A stretch of DNA of 61,555 nucleotides from Caulochytrium protostelioides (lineage: Eukaryota > Chytridiomycota > Caulochytriomycetes > Caulochytriales > Caulochytriaceae), in NCBI GenBank assembly GCA_003615045.1, contig ML014224.1, positions 1-61,555 of the forward strand, read 5' to 3'. The first letter of the stretch is position 1; every line of letters starts with the position of its first letter. The position numbers and the translations under genes are program-made. This document shows, piece after piece, positions 1-9,730 of this stretch. The notes under the pieces are model-generated. The model saw nothing but the letters and a program-made list of their open reading frames with translations, was not told the DNA's origin and ran no database searches.

Positions 1-217
1 AAAGGGAATCCCATGCATTGCATGAATTTCACGCGGGAATCTCGGACGCGTCTTGACCCACCGACTGGCAGCATCGTCTCCGCGAACAGCCACGCGCTCT
101 CGCCAAGCAGGTGCGCTTGGGCGGCGCTTTATATGGCGCACACCGGCTTCATACCGCCAGGGCCGCTTTCTCCGACGCGCGGTCGCGGCGGCCACCGCCA
201 GCACCACTCCATGCCTG

Positions 218-297
218 AGCCGCCGGTGCCGCCGGAACCGCCGGTGCCGCCGGTGCCGCCGGAACCGCCGGTGCCGCTGGGACCGCCGGGACCGCCG
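218..297. repeat. imperfect GCCGGTGCCGCCGGAACC-type tandem repeat
   Basis: Units built from CCGGTGCCG and CCGGAACCG are repeated about five times and then decay into GGGACCGCC units. In translation it gives Pro/Val/Pro/Glu or Gly-rich peptides in several frames, which explains the spurious open frames over it. Confidence 0.8.
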
Positions 298-420
298 GAC
301 CAAGGGTCTCGCTGTCGGGGCTCCGTTGGGCCTTCAACGCCCGCGTCCATCGACCCAGCGGCAGCTCGTGAACAATGGATTCGCGACGTGGCCGCGGTGC
401 TGCGCCGCGGCCAGCGGACC

Positions 421-470
421 CGAGCCGAGCCGAGCCGAGCCGAGCCGAGCCGAGCCGAGCCGAGCCGAGC
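421..470. repeat. (CGAGC)10 perfect pentanucleotide array
   Basis: Ten perfect tandem copies of CGAGC lie in otherwise non-repetitive GC-rich DNA. A 5-bp unit does not preserve a reading frame, which fits non-coding sequence. Two more pentanucleotide arrays occur near 37.6 and 37.8 kb. Confidence 0.95.
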
Positions 471-1307
471 GGCCGCGAGCCGCCGCGACGCGCGACCGGC
501 GGCTGGCATGGAGCCGTCGTGGCGATGGGCCGCCGCGATGGCGGCCGCGGCCACGTCCTTCGCCGCGGCGCTGCGTCTTGCACGACGCTGCACGACGCCC
601 CGTTCCTTCACGCCGCTGGACCCGCCGCGCCGGTGGCGCCGCATGCCGGAGACGGCCGCAGCGCGAAGCGACCGCCGTCCCATTTTTGTTTCCTTTTGTT
701 TGTTGTTTTGTCCTCTTTTTTCTTCATTACGGGTCGACACGGGGCCTCGTGCGGCGTGCGGCGTGCACCGCTGGCCCGAAGAAAGGCACTGCGGCGGCTA
801 TCAGAAAGGCGCAGTATGGCCCGAGCCACCGCCAGAGCCCCGCCGAGACCAGTGGCTCGCGGCCACATCGCGCTGACGGGGCAATCCAGATCGCGATACG
901 ATCCATGACGCATCCAGGTCGCTCCGTGTTCGGCTCCCCGTCGGGGTTCCCCATCGGGCCTCAAGTCATACCACGAAGGGCGGCTGCATGAGCGTGGCCG
1001 GAGCACGCGTGCCGACGCAGAGAAGCTCCGCTCGGTGGTGGGCGCCGCGAACTCGGTCGGGCCGGGGTGCGACTTGGCGAGCCAGCCGACTGCGCCGCGC
1101 GGGAGCACTCAGAGGGAGTGGCATCGAGGGGCCTCAGCAAGAAATGCAATGATGGGAGGAGGCGTTGGGCCCACGCGATCCTGCTGCCCTGCGCTGCCCT
1201 CCCACTGAACGAATATACAGATGATGGTGGTGATAGGCCCCCCACCTGGCAACTGAGACCGACGGGTCATCCCGGGGATCCCCCGGGGGGAGCCGCCCCG
1301 CTGGTCG

Positions 1308-2297
1308 CTAGAAAGCCGGCGTGTCGGTCGAATCGATGCGACCCACGAGCAGCAGGCCATCGCTGGGCGTGCGGGCGCTCGGCGGCTCCCACTTGACGCG
1401 GGCGATAATGTGCATGTCCATCGCCGTCCGGGGGACGTTGTTCTGGTACATGTTGACGTCGATGTCGCGCCACTCGCCGGGCCCCAGCTCATCGAGCATG
1501 TCGAGACGGAACGCCGTGTTAATGCCGATGGTATACGACCCCTCCGTGACGACGAACGATGCGTATGGCGGGTGCAGCGTCACCTTCGGGAACGTCATCT
1601 CCAGGTCGTGGAAGTCGAGCGTCGCGGTCCGCGAGACGGCGGGCGTACGCCGCTTCATGCCGCCGACCTGGACAGTGAGCACAGTGTTCGAGCCAAACGA
1701 CATCAGCGACGTCGGCACCAGGTCCGCGCTCCCAATCCGGAAGGTCAGGTCGAACGGCACGTTGGGGTCGAACACAGCCGCGCCCGTGGCCTGGCTGCTC
1801 GCCGTAGGTTTCGCCGACCGCAGGGTCGTCGCCACGACCATCCCCGCCGCGACAGGCGTCATCTCGCCCGTGGCGGCGTCCTCGGCATCCGCTTCGATCA
1901 CCGCCACGATCGCCAGGGGGTGCCGCTTTTCATCGATGGTCTGCGGCGGCATGAATGCAAGAACCGCGTCGTCCTCATCATCGTCCTCGCTTGCCGCAGC
2001 CGCAGCCGCGGGAGCAGGCGCAGCGGTGGCGACGGCCTGGGCGATCGTCGTGGCCGTCGCCATCGTCGTGGCCCTGACCGAGGATGTGGACGTGGCGGGC
2101 ATCGGCGTAAAGTACACGAGGGTGGATGACCAGGCGGTGGGGGAGAGGTCCGCGCTCTCGGAAAGCACCGGGGCGGCCGGCGCGGCCGGCACCAGCGGCA
2201 GCTGGCCCGTGATGCAGGCGAGCACCAGCAGCCATCCCGACAGCATCCAGAGAATGGCCCGCCATGGGGCGTAGGCAGTGATGATCGTCCCCAGCAT
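1308..2297 (-). CDS. signal-anchored or secreted protein of unknown function (329 aa)
   Basis: An uninterrupted frame runs from an ATG at 2297. Residues about 12-33 form a hydrophobic segment (AILWMLSGWLLVLACI) that reads as a signal peptide or N-terminal anchor. A Pro/Ala/Thr-rich linker follows, then a poly-Ala run and an acidic patch (SEDDDEDDA, near residue 105). The C-terminal half (about 120-329) is less biased, with alternating hydrophobic residues typical of a beta-rich extracellular domain, for example the FDLTFRIGSADLVP stretch. I do not recognise the domain. The composition change from biased linker to globular part supports a real gene. Function is unknown; secretion or membrane anchoring is inferred only from the N-terminus. 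Confidence 0.65.
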   Translation of the reverse strand: MLGTIITAYAPWRAILWMLSGWLLVLACITGQLPLVPAAPAAPVLSESADLSPTAWSSTLVYFTPMPATSTSSVRATTMATATTIAQAVATAAPAPAAAAAASEDDDEDDAVLAFMPPQTIDEKRHPLAIVAVIEADAEDAATGEMTPVAAGMVVATTLRSAKPTASSQATGAAVFDPNVPFDLTFRIGSADLVPTSLMSFGSNTVLTVQVGGMKRRTPAVSRTATLDFHDLEMTFPKVTLHPPYASFVVTEGSYTIGINTAFRLDMLDELGPGEWRDIDVNMYQNNVPRTAMDMHIIARVKWEPPSARTPSDGLLLVGRIDSTDTPAF

Positions 2298-2703
2298 CGT
2301 GAAGTCTCAAAGTCGTCAGCGACGACAGCGGAGAGTGCTCGCGACCGGGACAAAGACGGAATCGACCCTCGGATTCCGTTGCAGAGAGGGGCCAATACGA
2401 CGTTGGAGGGTCAATACGAGATGCAGTTCTAGCAGCCGCTGTGAATGGCAGGCAGGAGGCGGATCACGTCGAGGGGTCCTACCGCCCAGCCAACCGATGC
2501 GCGACAAGGGATCTTGCAAAAGTGGAGGTGGCGGTTTCTGGTGATAGGTGGATCACGCGATGGCGTGGAGGCGACGTAGCGACAACGATGAGATGAAGCC
2601 CGGCGAGTGCAGCCTGCGGCAGACAACGGCAAGCCCCGGTGCCATGAGAGTGAAACGGCCTATCCCACCGACATCGTTCTCGGGGCGCTGAACCGCTCGG
2701 GCG

Positions 2704-2946
2704 CTAGGCCTTGGCGCATTTGTCGTTGAAGCATCTCCGGATGGTCTCGAGCGCCGGCAGCGACGCCAACCCGATAGCGCTGCGTGTTGGCCGTGCCCTC
2801 CGAGCCAGCTCCCAGCACAGACGGCGGTATCGTGGCGTGCAGGCGAGCCCGGCACGCCATGACATCAACTCGGCCAGCGCCCGCGACGGGGGCGGTGGCG
2901 GACCGGCCGCCAGCCTTCGGGCGGAGTCCGAGGCCGCCGCGGTGGG
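2704..2946 (-). CDS. possible terminal exon of an unidentified gene
   Basis: On the minus strand an 80-codon frame begins just after a GTAG that could be a 3' splice site (AG at 2947-2948) and ends at TAG (2704-2706). Its C-terminus, LPALETIRRCFNDKCAKA, looks protein-like, and a Pro-rich run and an arginine-rich helix-like segment (YRRLCWELARRA) precede it. I found no convincing upstream exon or start codon and recognise no family, so chance is a serious alternative. Confidence 0.25.
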   Translation of the reverse strand, partial: PTAAASDSARRLAAGPPPPPSRALAELMSWRAGLACTPRYRRLCWELARRARPTRSAIGLASLPALETIRRCFNDKCAKA

Positions 2947-3863
2947 CTACGCCGGCTCCCGTGTCCTGAGCGTGTCCTGCCGCGGCGTTCGCGCTCATGG
3001 CACCAGAGCCCGACGCCGGTGTCCTGGGCCTCCGGCATCTTTATCCAGCGCTTGGAAGGCGGCGCCGGCGCTCGCGACCCGCAGAACCCCTCCGGATCGA
3101 TAGACTGGCCAGGGGAGCAGGCACGCCGACGCTGGCGCGTCAAGGGGCCCCCCACGGAGCCGGGATGGAGGGTTTGTGGTGCTGAGCGCTATCGGCTGAA
3201 TGTCGCTCGCTGACAATGCCGTTGGCGATGCTTAGCCCGCCTTCGGCGGCTTCGTTTTTTTCCCCCTTTTTAGTTGCTGCTGGTGCTGGTGCTGGGACGG
3301 CCTACTGCGGCGACATGAAACCAGCGCCGCGGCCGTCCGCCATCCGCCGGTGGGTCACGAAGCAACAGCTGCTCTGGAACGACGCTCTGGTGCGATGCTG
3401 AGTTACGGCCAGACGACTGGGCTTGGCCCAGGACAGGTCCTCGCGGTCCGCGATGGGACGCAGTGACGTCGCTGGGCCAACACCGCGGCCGCTCGCTCTC
3501 GCTCGGTCTCGCGTCGTCGAGAGGGAGCCCCCCCTAAGCACGGATCCGGCACGCGAGAACGTGGCCCGAGCCCAGGCATCAGGGAGGCGATCGCGACCCA
3601 GCAATCCGCTTCTTCCGCCCTAACATCCGATAGTGCCGGAATGACCACGTTCCTGCCGACGGGCTCGGCCTAGCTGCGAACGCCCGGCATGGAAGGTTTT
3701 TCATGACGAAATATCAATTAATAGATAAAACATGTCTAGAGTAAAGAGGCCAAAAGAAAGTCGGCATTCGGGGGAAACAACTCAGCGCCCCGAGGAGGCA
3801 AGACAAAATAGAAAGAATGCTCCATGCGCGCGCGATAGTCAGAAGGCGAAGCGTACGAGAGCC
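2947..3863. other. gene-free stretch downstream of the multipass membrane gene
   Basis: No convincing coding sequence was found. It contains a T/C-rich tract near 3255-3275 and becomes AT-richer just before 3864 (about 3700-3740). The end near 3864 probably carries the 3' untranslated region and polyadenylation region of the minus-strand gene that stops there. Confidence 0.4.
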
Positions 3864-6800
3864 CTAGAAGACCATCACCAGGGCGTCGCCAAGGTGGCGC
3901 ATGCAGATGATGCTAAAGATGACAATCGCCCAAATGAAGTGACCGGTGCCGTCGCGGGCCTGCCACCACGGCCCGCGCTGCGGATGGTACCACCCGTCCT
4001 TGCGGATGGTCTCAGCCATCATGCGGCAGTACGCGGCGGCCTCTTCCTGCGCCGCGGCGGTCGCCGCGGCATCCGCCTCGGCTTCGGCATCCGCTTCCGC
4101 CGCGCCCGGCTCGGGGTAGATCACCTCGTTGTCCTGCGCAAACGCGACCGTGTTACCGGCGCCGCTGCTGGCCGTGGCGACACGGCTCGGGCCGGACGGC
4201 CGGTCGGCCGCGTAAGCGGACGCGGCGTCCTGGAGCCACGCGTCGCCGGGCTCGCCGGTGATCGGCCGACTCGCCATGGGCGGCGACAGCATGCCGGCGC
4301 CGGCGCCGCCCGAGCGCAAGTAGCCGCGGCCGACGGCCATGCGATCGGCGGCAGATCCCGCGACCGTCGCGGTCGTCGTTGTCGTCGTCGTCGTCATGGT
4401 GGTCGTCGTCGTTTTCATGATGGCGGCGCCGAGACTGCCGGCGGGCAGCGGCGTGCGCGCCTGGAGCGCAGGCCCCGCATGCGGGTTGCGGGCGACCTGG
4501 AAGGATCCGAAGCGGCGCTGGAGGCCGCCGGGGGTGCCGGCCGGGATGGCTGCGCCCGGGCTCGCGAGCGCGCCGGCGGCGAAGGAGTGGCGGCTGCGGC
4601 GGAAGCTCGGCCGCGCAGCGAAGAGGTCGTCCTCGACGACGGAGTGGAAGGCCCGCGGGATCATGAGCGCGTCCAGCAGATCGGAGGGCGGGCCCGACAG
4701 AACGGCGGCGGCGCCGAAGGTGTGGCGGCGCGCGTAGGCGGCGGACATGGCCGACGCGCGCAGGCCCAGCGAGGTCTCACCCGCGAGGGTGGCTTGGCTC
4801 GCGCCGCCCCCAGGGGCGGCGCCCGTCTTGCCGGGCGCGGTCACCGCCATCATGGCGCCCTCGCCGTTCTCGGCGAGGGCGGCAGACGCCAGGATGGCGG
4901 CGTGGAAGGCGCCCGGGTCGGCAGTCTTGTCAGCAATCTGTGCGATGCGCTGGACATAGAGGATCTTGGCCTGAATGGCTTCCGGGTTGTAGAGGAAGGT
5001 GGCGCACCAGTGGTCGAACGCGTAGAGCGAGCACGCGGTGCCGATCTCGACACAGAGCAGGACCAGCATGCGGATGACCATCTCGGTGGTCGAGATCTCG
5101 AATCCCAAGTCGCTGCGGTCGATGCCGCCCTCCGAGGGGTCGCGGAACGCGCCCGGGAACCGCAGACAGGTGCTCGTCATGCCCGTGCTGCTCGGGAAGA
5201 TGATGAAGCGGCCGAACGTGGCGCTGAGGGCGACGAAGCGCGAGATAAAGAAGAACCGGTGCTGGCGCACGATTTCGACAAAGATGTAGTGGAGCGACGC
5301 GCGGCGCAGCTCAGAGGGGTCGTCGCGGTTCGGGCCCGGCAGGTACTCGGTGATGCGCCAGAAGAGGGCTGTGGCGCGGCCTTTGAGAGTCGTGCTCTTG
5401 TGCAAGGGGTCGGCTGGGCGGCTGCACTTGACATAGAGAATCACCATCATCGAGATGTTGGCAGAGACGTTGAAGCCGACGGTCACCACGAGACCGACGA
5501 GATAGCGCACGGTTGTGTTGTTGCACAGGATGAGGAAGAGCTCAGCGTCGCCGTACATGCCCTCGGCAAGCAGCTCGAACAGCGGGATCACCAGCTCGAG
5601 CCAGATCCCCCGGATCACGAGGCAGTCCTGCGCCTTGGCGAGAAACCCTCGTTTGCAGTGGGCGTACATGCCGCAACACATGATCCCCTTCACGAGCGGC
5701 CAGAGCACCACGACGAGGAACGCCAGAGCAAAGCCGCCGCGGTAAATCGCGATGCTCCATAGCGGAACGATCATCAGCGACGAGACAATGAGCGCAAAGG
5801 TCAGCACGGTGCTGGTCATGCTGTGGTAGACCGCGCTAATCCACGCGCCCAGCGGGATCCGGTACGCCAGCGGCTTGTGCATGAGGCGGCCCCACATCGA
5901 CGTCGGCTGCTTGCCATGCGGGTATTGCGGATGCGCGGGGTCCTTCTCGCCGAGGTCGAACCACTCGTTCCCGAGATCGTGTTCCTCGCTGGTGCAGCAC
6001 CCGGTGGCGCCGCACGTGCTCAATGTATTCGGGTCCACGCGGGCCTGGGCCGTCGCAATCATACTGGAGATCGTCACGAAACCATAGTGCAGCAGTTGCA
6101 GAATGATAATGATGATGACCGAGACGATCGTGGGGTCGACAGACATATCGGTGCGCGTGGCGGTGATGGCGGTCAACCCGGCGACCGTGATTAGAGTCAC
6201 GAGCCAGAAGGCAATCTCGCGGATGGTGCGCGCACGACGGGTGTGCGGCGCGCGTTCCCGGAAGCGCATGTAGTAAATCGCCAGCGCGGGAAGGATGCCG
6301 GAGCAGGCCCAGTAGATGGTGCCGAGCAGCACGGTCTTCTGGGCGCGCCAGCGGTGGCCGACGTCGAGCAGATTAATGATGCCGGCCGAGATCAGCGTAG
6401 CGAGGATGATGACGGGCAGGCCGTGCAGGATATCGCCGGCATATACGCGCAGTGTCTTGGTGTAGTTCGACCATCGCGTCGCGCGCCGCTCCGGGGTGCC
6501 GGTGACCCCGAAATGGGTGCTGGGGTCGCCGGCCGCCATCTGGAAGGGCGTGTTCGCCGAGGCGAGGTAGTCGCCGGCCGCCTTGGGGAGCAGCGCGCGC
6601 GGCGTGCCGTCCGAACCGTCGTTGCGAGCGGTCGAGCTCAGATCGGCATTCTGCCGCGCAATCGAAGCCACCGTCTCCACGTCGCGAATCAAGCCGCTCT
6701 GCGTGCGCTGCGGCGAGGCGACACGGTGGGGCGCCCGTCGGCCCCCGTCAGCGGCGCCGAACGGCAGCGGCGACGCGGAGGCCGCGTGGCGAGGAACGCG

Positions 6801-7676
6801 ACGAAGGTCGGCGCCAACGCCGGCGCGGCCGTCGACGTCGGACGACGGCGCGGCCGACCGCGGCGAGAGGTCTTCGAGCTCGATGGCCTGAAAGTCGGTA
6901 TGGACGTCGTCCGGGAACGCGGCGGCGTCGGCGGCGTCGCGGGCGTCCGAGGCCCAGTCGGCGGGGCTCGGCAGGCCACGCGACGGCGTCGCGGCCGTGG
7001 AGGGCGTAGCCGGCAGGTGGAGATGCGGCGGGCGGCGCGGATCGGCGGAGCTCGGGGTGCTGTGCGGCGACAGGCGGGCCGCGGGCACGGGCGGCTGGTG
7101 GACGTCGTTCCAGAGGTCGAGGACGCCGACGTGCGGGTCGCGTGAGCGGTGAGGTTCGCCGAGTTGCTGGTCGGCGGCGTGGACGCCGAGGAAGGCGAGG
7201 TCGGCGACGACAGGCGCAGGCTGCGAAGGCGATCGCTGGCGCGGGGTCCTCGCGCTCGAAGGAGCGGGGGCGCCGGGGGAAGCGGTGGGCGGCGGAGGGT
7301 TCAATGTTTGGAGGGCGAGGCCGGAAGCCGGCGAAGGCGCAGCATAGTGGGGGTACGGGGCAGTGATGGGGTCAGCAGGGTCCCATTGAACCGGCGCCGT
7401 CGTATCCTGCGCCGTCTTCTGCGAGAGCGCCGTCGCAGTATCATGATACGAGGCCGTCGGGTAGTACGGTGCGGACCCGTGAACATGGCCCGTCGCCGGA
7501 TGAACACGCGACGACCATGATGACGCCGAATCCGCCTGCGTCGGGAGCGTCGGCAGGACGCCGCGCGAGCGCGGCGAGGCCGACGGCGGCGACCCCACGT
7601 TGCGCGCTGCCTGTTGCGCGGCCTGCGGAGCTGCCGCTCCGCTCACAGGAGCAGCACGCCTGCCGTCCGACGCCAT
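3864..7676 (-). CDS. large multipass membrane protein of unknown function (1270 aa)
   Basis: A single long frame starts at an ATG at 7676. The first ~400 residues are Pro/Ala/Ser-rich and look disordered. A hydrophobic core from about residue 417 to 885 holds roughly nine to ten membrane segments, for example LPVIILATLISAGIINLL and MLVLLCVEIGTACSLY. Between them lies a Cys-containing loop (CGATGCCTSEEHD) and a charged juxtamembrane stretch. About 350 low-complexity residues follow, including a Met/Thr repeat encoded by a GTC-type trinucleotide run near 4375-4420. The last 30 residues contain one more hydrophobic helix (FIWAIVIFSIICM). I recognise no transporter, channel or enzyme motif. The hydrophobic periodicity across ~470 residues is strong evidence for a real integral membrane protein; function is unknown. 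Confidence 0.8.
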   Translation of the reverse strand: MASDGRRAAPVSGAAAPQAAQQAARNVGSPPSASPRSRGVLPTLPTQADSASSWSSRVHPATGHVHGSAPYYPTASYHDTATALSQKTAQDTTAPVQWDPADPITAPYPHYAAPSPASGLALQTLNPPPPTASPGAPAPSSARTPRQRSPSQPAPVVADLAFLGVHAADQQLGEPHRSRDPHVGVLDLWNDVHQPPVPAARLSPHSTPSSADPRRPPHLHLPATPSTAATPSRGLPSPADWASDARDAADAAAFPDDVHTDFQAIELEDLSPRSAAPSSDVDGRAGVGADLRRVPRHAASASPLPFGAADGGRRAPHRVASPQRTQSGLIRDVETVASIARQNADLSSTARNDGSDGTPRALLPKAAGDYLASANTPFQMAAGDPSTHFGVTGTPERRATRWSNYTKTLRVYAGDILHGLPVIILATLISAGIINLLDVGHRWRAQKTVLLGTIYWACSGILPALAIYYMRFRERAPHTRRARTIREIAFWLVTLITVAGLTAITATRTDMSVDPTIVSVIIIIILQLLHYGFVTISSMIATAQARVDPNTLSTCGATGCCTSEEHDLGNEWFDLGEKDPAHPQYPHGKQPTSMWGRLMHKPLAYRIPLGAWISAVYHSMTSTVLTFALIVSSLMIVPLWSIAIYRGGFALAFLVVVLWPLVKGIMCCGMYAHCKRGFLAKAQDCLVIRGIWLELVIPLFELLAEGMYGDAELFLILCNNTTVRYLVGLVVTVGFNVSANISMMVILYVKCSRPADPLHKSTTLKGRATALFWRITEYLPGPNRDDPSELRRASLHYIFVEIVRQHRFFFISRFVALSATFGRFIIFPSSTGMTSTCLRFPGAFRDPSEGGIDRSDLGFEISTTEMVIRMLVLLCVEIGTACSLYAFDHWCATFLYNPEAIQAKILYVQRIAQIADKTADPGAFHAAILASAALAENGEGAMMAVTAPGKTGAAPGGGASQATLAGETSLGLRASAMSAAYARRHTFGAAAVLSGPPSDLLDALMIPRAFHSVVEDDLFAARPSFRRSRHSFAAGALASPGAAIPAGTPGGLQRRFGSFQVARNPHAGPALQARTPLPAGSLGAAIMKTTTTTMTTTTTTTTATVAGSAADRMAVGRGYLRSGGAGAGMLSPPMASRPITGEPGDAWLQDAASAYAADRPSGPSRVATASSGAGNTVAFAQDNEVIYPEPGAAEADAEAEADAAATAAAQEEAAAYCRMMAETIRKDGWYHPQRGPWWQARDGTGHFIWAIVIFSIICMRHLGDALVMVF

Positions 7677-9730
7677 GATCGCTCACTCCGCTGCTTGCGG
7701 CGCAGTCGAGCGTGTGCCGCCTTCGGTGCTGAGCCTTCGGGCCTTTCTGTCGATGTCTTGATGGCGAGAACGTGTCCGCTCGCGACGCTCACCGCGGCAC
7801 GCGAAGTGTTTCAGAAGCCCACGGAAACGGAAAGACGACCGACCAATGGACACCGGGGCCGTCGTTCGCGGATGCGGCGACAATGCTGACTAGCACGAAT
7901 CTACCAGAGGTAAAATACGACCCAAAAGGAAAAAGCAGAAAAGGAAATTTGCCGGGCGAGGAGGCCTCACGGCCAGAGACCTGGCGACGACGGGACGTGA
8001 CGGCGGGGACCGGTGCCCAGGGTCGACGGTGCCGCACGGTGCACGCCTCAGGCCCGGGGTGCGGCAAGTGCGAGGACGGCCTTCGCGGAACGACCAAGAG
8101 AACACGGCGGTCGTGCGCGGTGGCGGGGGCCACCAAAACAACAACGCGAAGGACGGGAAGCAGAGAAGAGGACGATGAGGCGACGGTCGGCAGGGAAGAG
8201 AGGGATGCGGAGATTAGACGGCCTCAGGATCAGCTCGGACGTTCCATCAACCTCGATGCACGCGTTTCTGCTGAATGCGGATGCGCGAGGTCACTGTACG
8301 TTCATTTCCATGATCCTTGCTCGGTCCGCTCTTGCTCATGCCAACGCTGCCATGAAGCGATCCGTGCCGGTGTGTCAGATCATGTTCTCGTACCGTGCCT
8401 CGTCTTTTTGTGCGCGAACATGGGTGAAGTCGCATCCTGCAGCGGCCGCCGACGCGTGGGTCGTCGCCGCGATATGTCGAGCACGCCGCGTCGGTATTTG
8501 GCCACTCGTGCCCCCGCTCACGAGGCCGTCGGCCGTGTGCCATGGCCCCCCGAGTTCATACCCCGCTCATGGCGTCGTCGCCGCATCCACCGTCTCCGCC
8601 GCATGCCGACGGTTTCCCGGCACTCCGCCGCATGCGAAGGGCCACGGCCTCGACCGCGATCGACCCGGCCGGTCCGCGGTCCGCGGTCCGCACGAAGACG
8701 GCTGGCGCGCGCCGGGCGTTCTGCCGCCGCCAACGGCGGCGATCGCGGCGCATGGCATTTGAATCTCCGACGAACCGAGAGGACGACGGCGATCGGCCGG
8801 CCGGCCCCGCGTGCGGCGGCGGCAGCGGCAGCGGCGGCGGCCACAGGCCGCGGGCGCCGGCACGGGCCGCGGCGTCGGCGCGGCGTGGGGCGGATGGCGG
8901 CCGCGGCCGCGGCCAACCCACACGCCGGTCCCTGTCGGAACGACGGCCCCTGTCCGGCGGCGCAGCGGTGCGACGGGAGCGCCATTTCCACTAGGGCTTG
9001 GCTGGCTTGGCGCGCCGTGTCCTAGCTTGGCGTGTCACCGCCGCTTGACGCGGCGGCGGTGATTCCCTCGAGGTCAGTCGGGGGTCGGGTGTCGCTGATC
9101 CACGGCGTCGAAAGCCTCCAAGGCCGGGCCTGACGCGGGGGACGCCGGCCCTTCCATCGGCGTCCAGCGAGCGGCGCTGGTGGTACAACGGCGGCAGTGT
9201 CGCACGGCGGTGGCGCATGTCCGCCACCACGTGCGCGACGCATCCATCGACGACAGCATTCATCGTTCGCGGAGGATTGATTCTCGGGAAACATGTCGAA
9301 ACCTGTTCCGACGAGGCGCTGGTGCAGTGATCGGGGAGGTGAGCCGGTGAGGTGAGCGCCGCCACGGCCCTTCCGGGCCAGCAAAGCCTTTGGGGCGATA
9401 CTTTGAAGGGGTTCCATGCCGCGCACCCTCAACAATTTCTTTCAGACAGGCTCCGTAGGTGAAGATCAAGCCACACAGCGGAGGGGCGCTCATGACAACC
9501 AGCCGAGAAACCGTTGAGAGAACCCTTCCAGTTGATGGCCAGCATCGTCTTTCGCTAGACGTTTCTCAACATCGACGACATGAAGACTATAGATTACATA
9601 TCTCGAGTACGTAGGAGACAGATTAGCGGTCGACGTCCAAGTCTTGCCATCATGCTCAATGGCAGAATGCCTTGGGGCCATCGACGATCGAAAACAAGAA
9701 AAAAAAAAAAGGAAAAAGAAAAGGCGGGCA
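7677..9730. other. gene-free stretch between two minus-strand genes
   Basis: This ~2 kb holds the upstream region of the multipass membrane gene and the 3' flank of the cyclin gene. Arginine- and alanine-rich open frames around 8500-9000 on both strands are composition artefacts of GGC/GCC-rich DNA. An A-rich tract at about 9699-9724 lies immediately beyond the cyclin stop codon and reads as a T-rich run on the transcribed strand. Confidence 0.45.

Larger units (their letters stand above)
1..1307. other. gene-free GC-rich stretch with simple repeats
   Basis: No protein with recognisable features was found on either strand. The open frames here are long only because stop codons are rare in GC-rich sequence, and several are translations of simple repeats. 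It holds a GCC-rich imperfect repeat (about 218-297) and a perfect 5-bp array (421-470). It ends at the stop codon of the minus-strand gene that follows. Confidence 0.5.

Noticed and set aside
421-470. Pentanucleotide array as a telomeric repeat
   Set aside because: Fungal telomeres are TTAGGG-like; CGAGC does not resemble them and the array is internal.
1250-1307. Possible further Fanzor 3' end (G-rich CCCCGGGGGG block)
   Set aside because: Only G/C-run similarity; none of the flanking coding blocks (NPGQ, NRxRYC) are present.
3732-5762. 676-codon open frame on the plus strand
   Set aside because: It is antisense to the multipass membrane protein, is dominated by Arg/Gly/His/Ala and shows no domain; the minus-strand frame has clear membrane periodicity.
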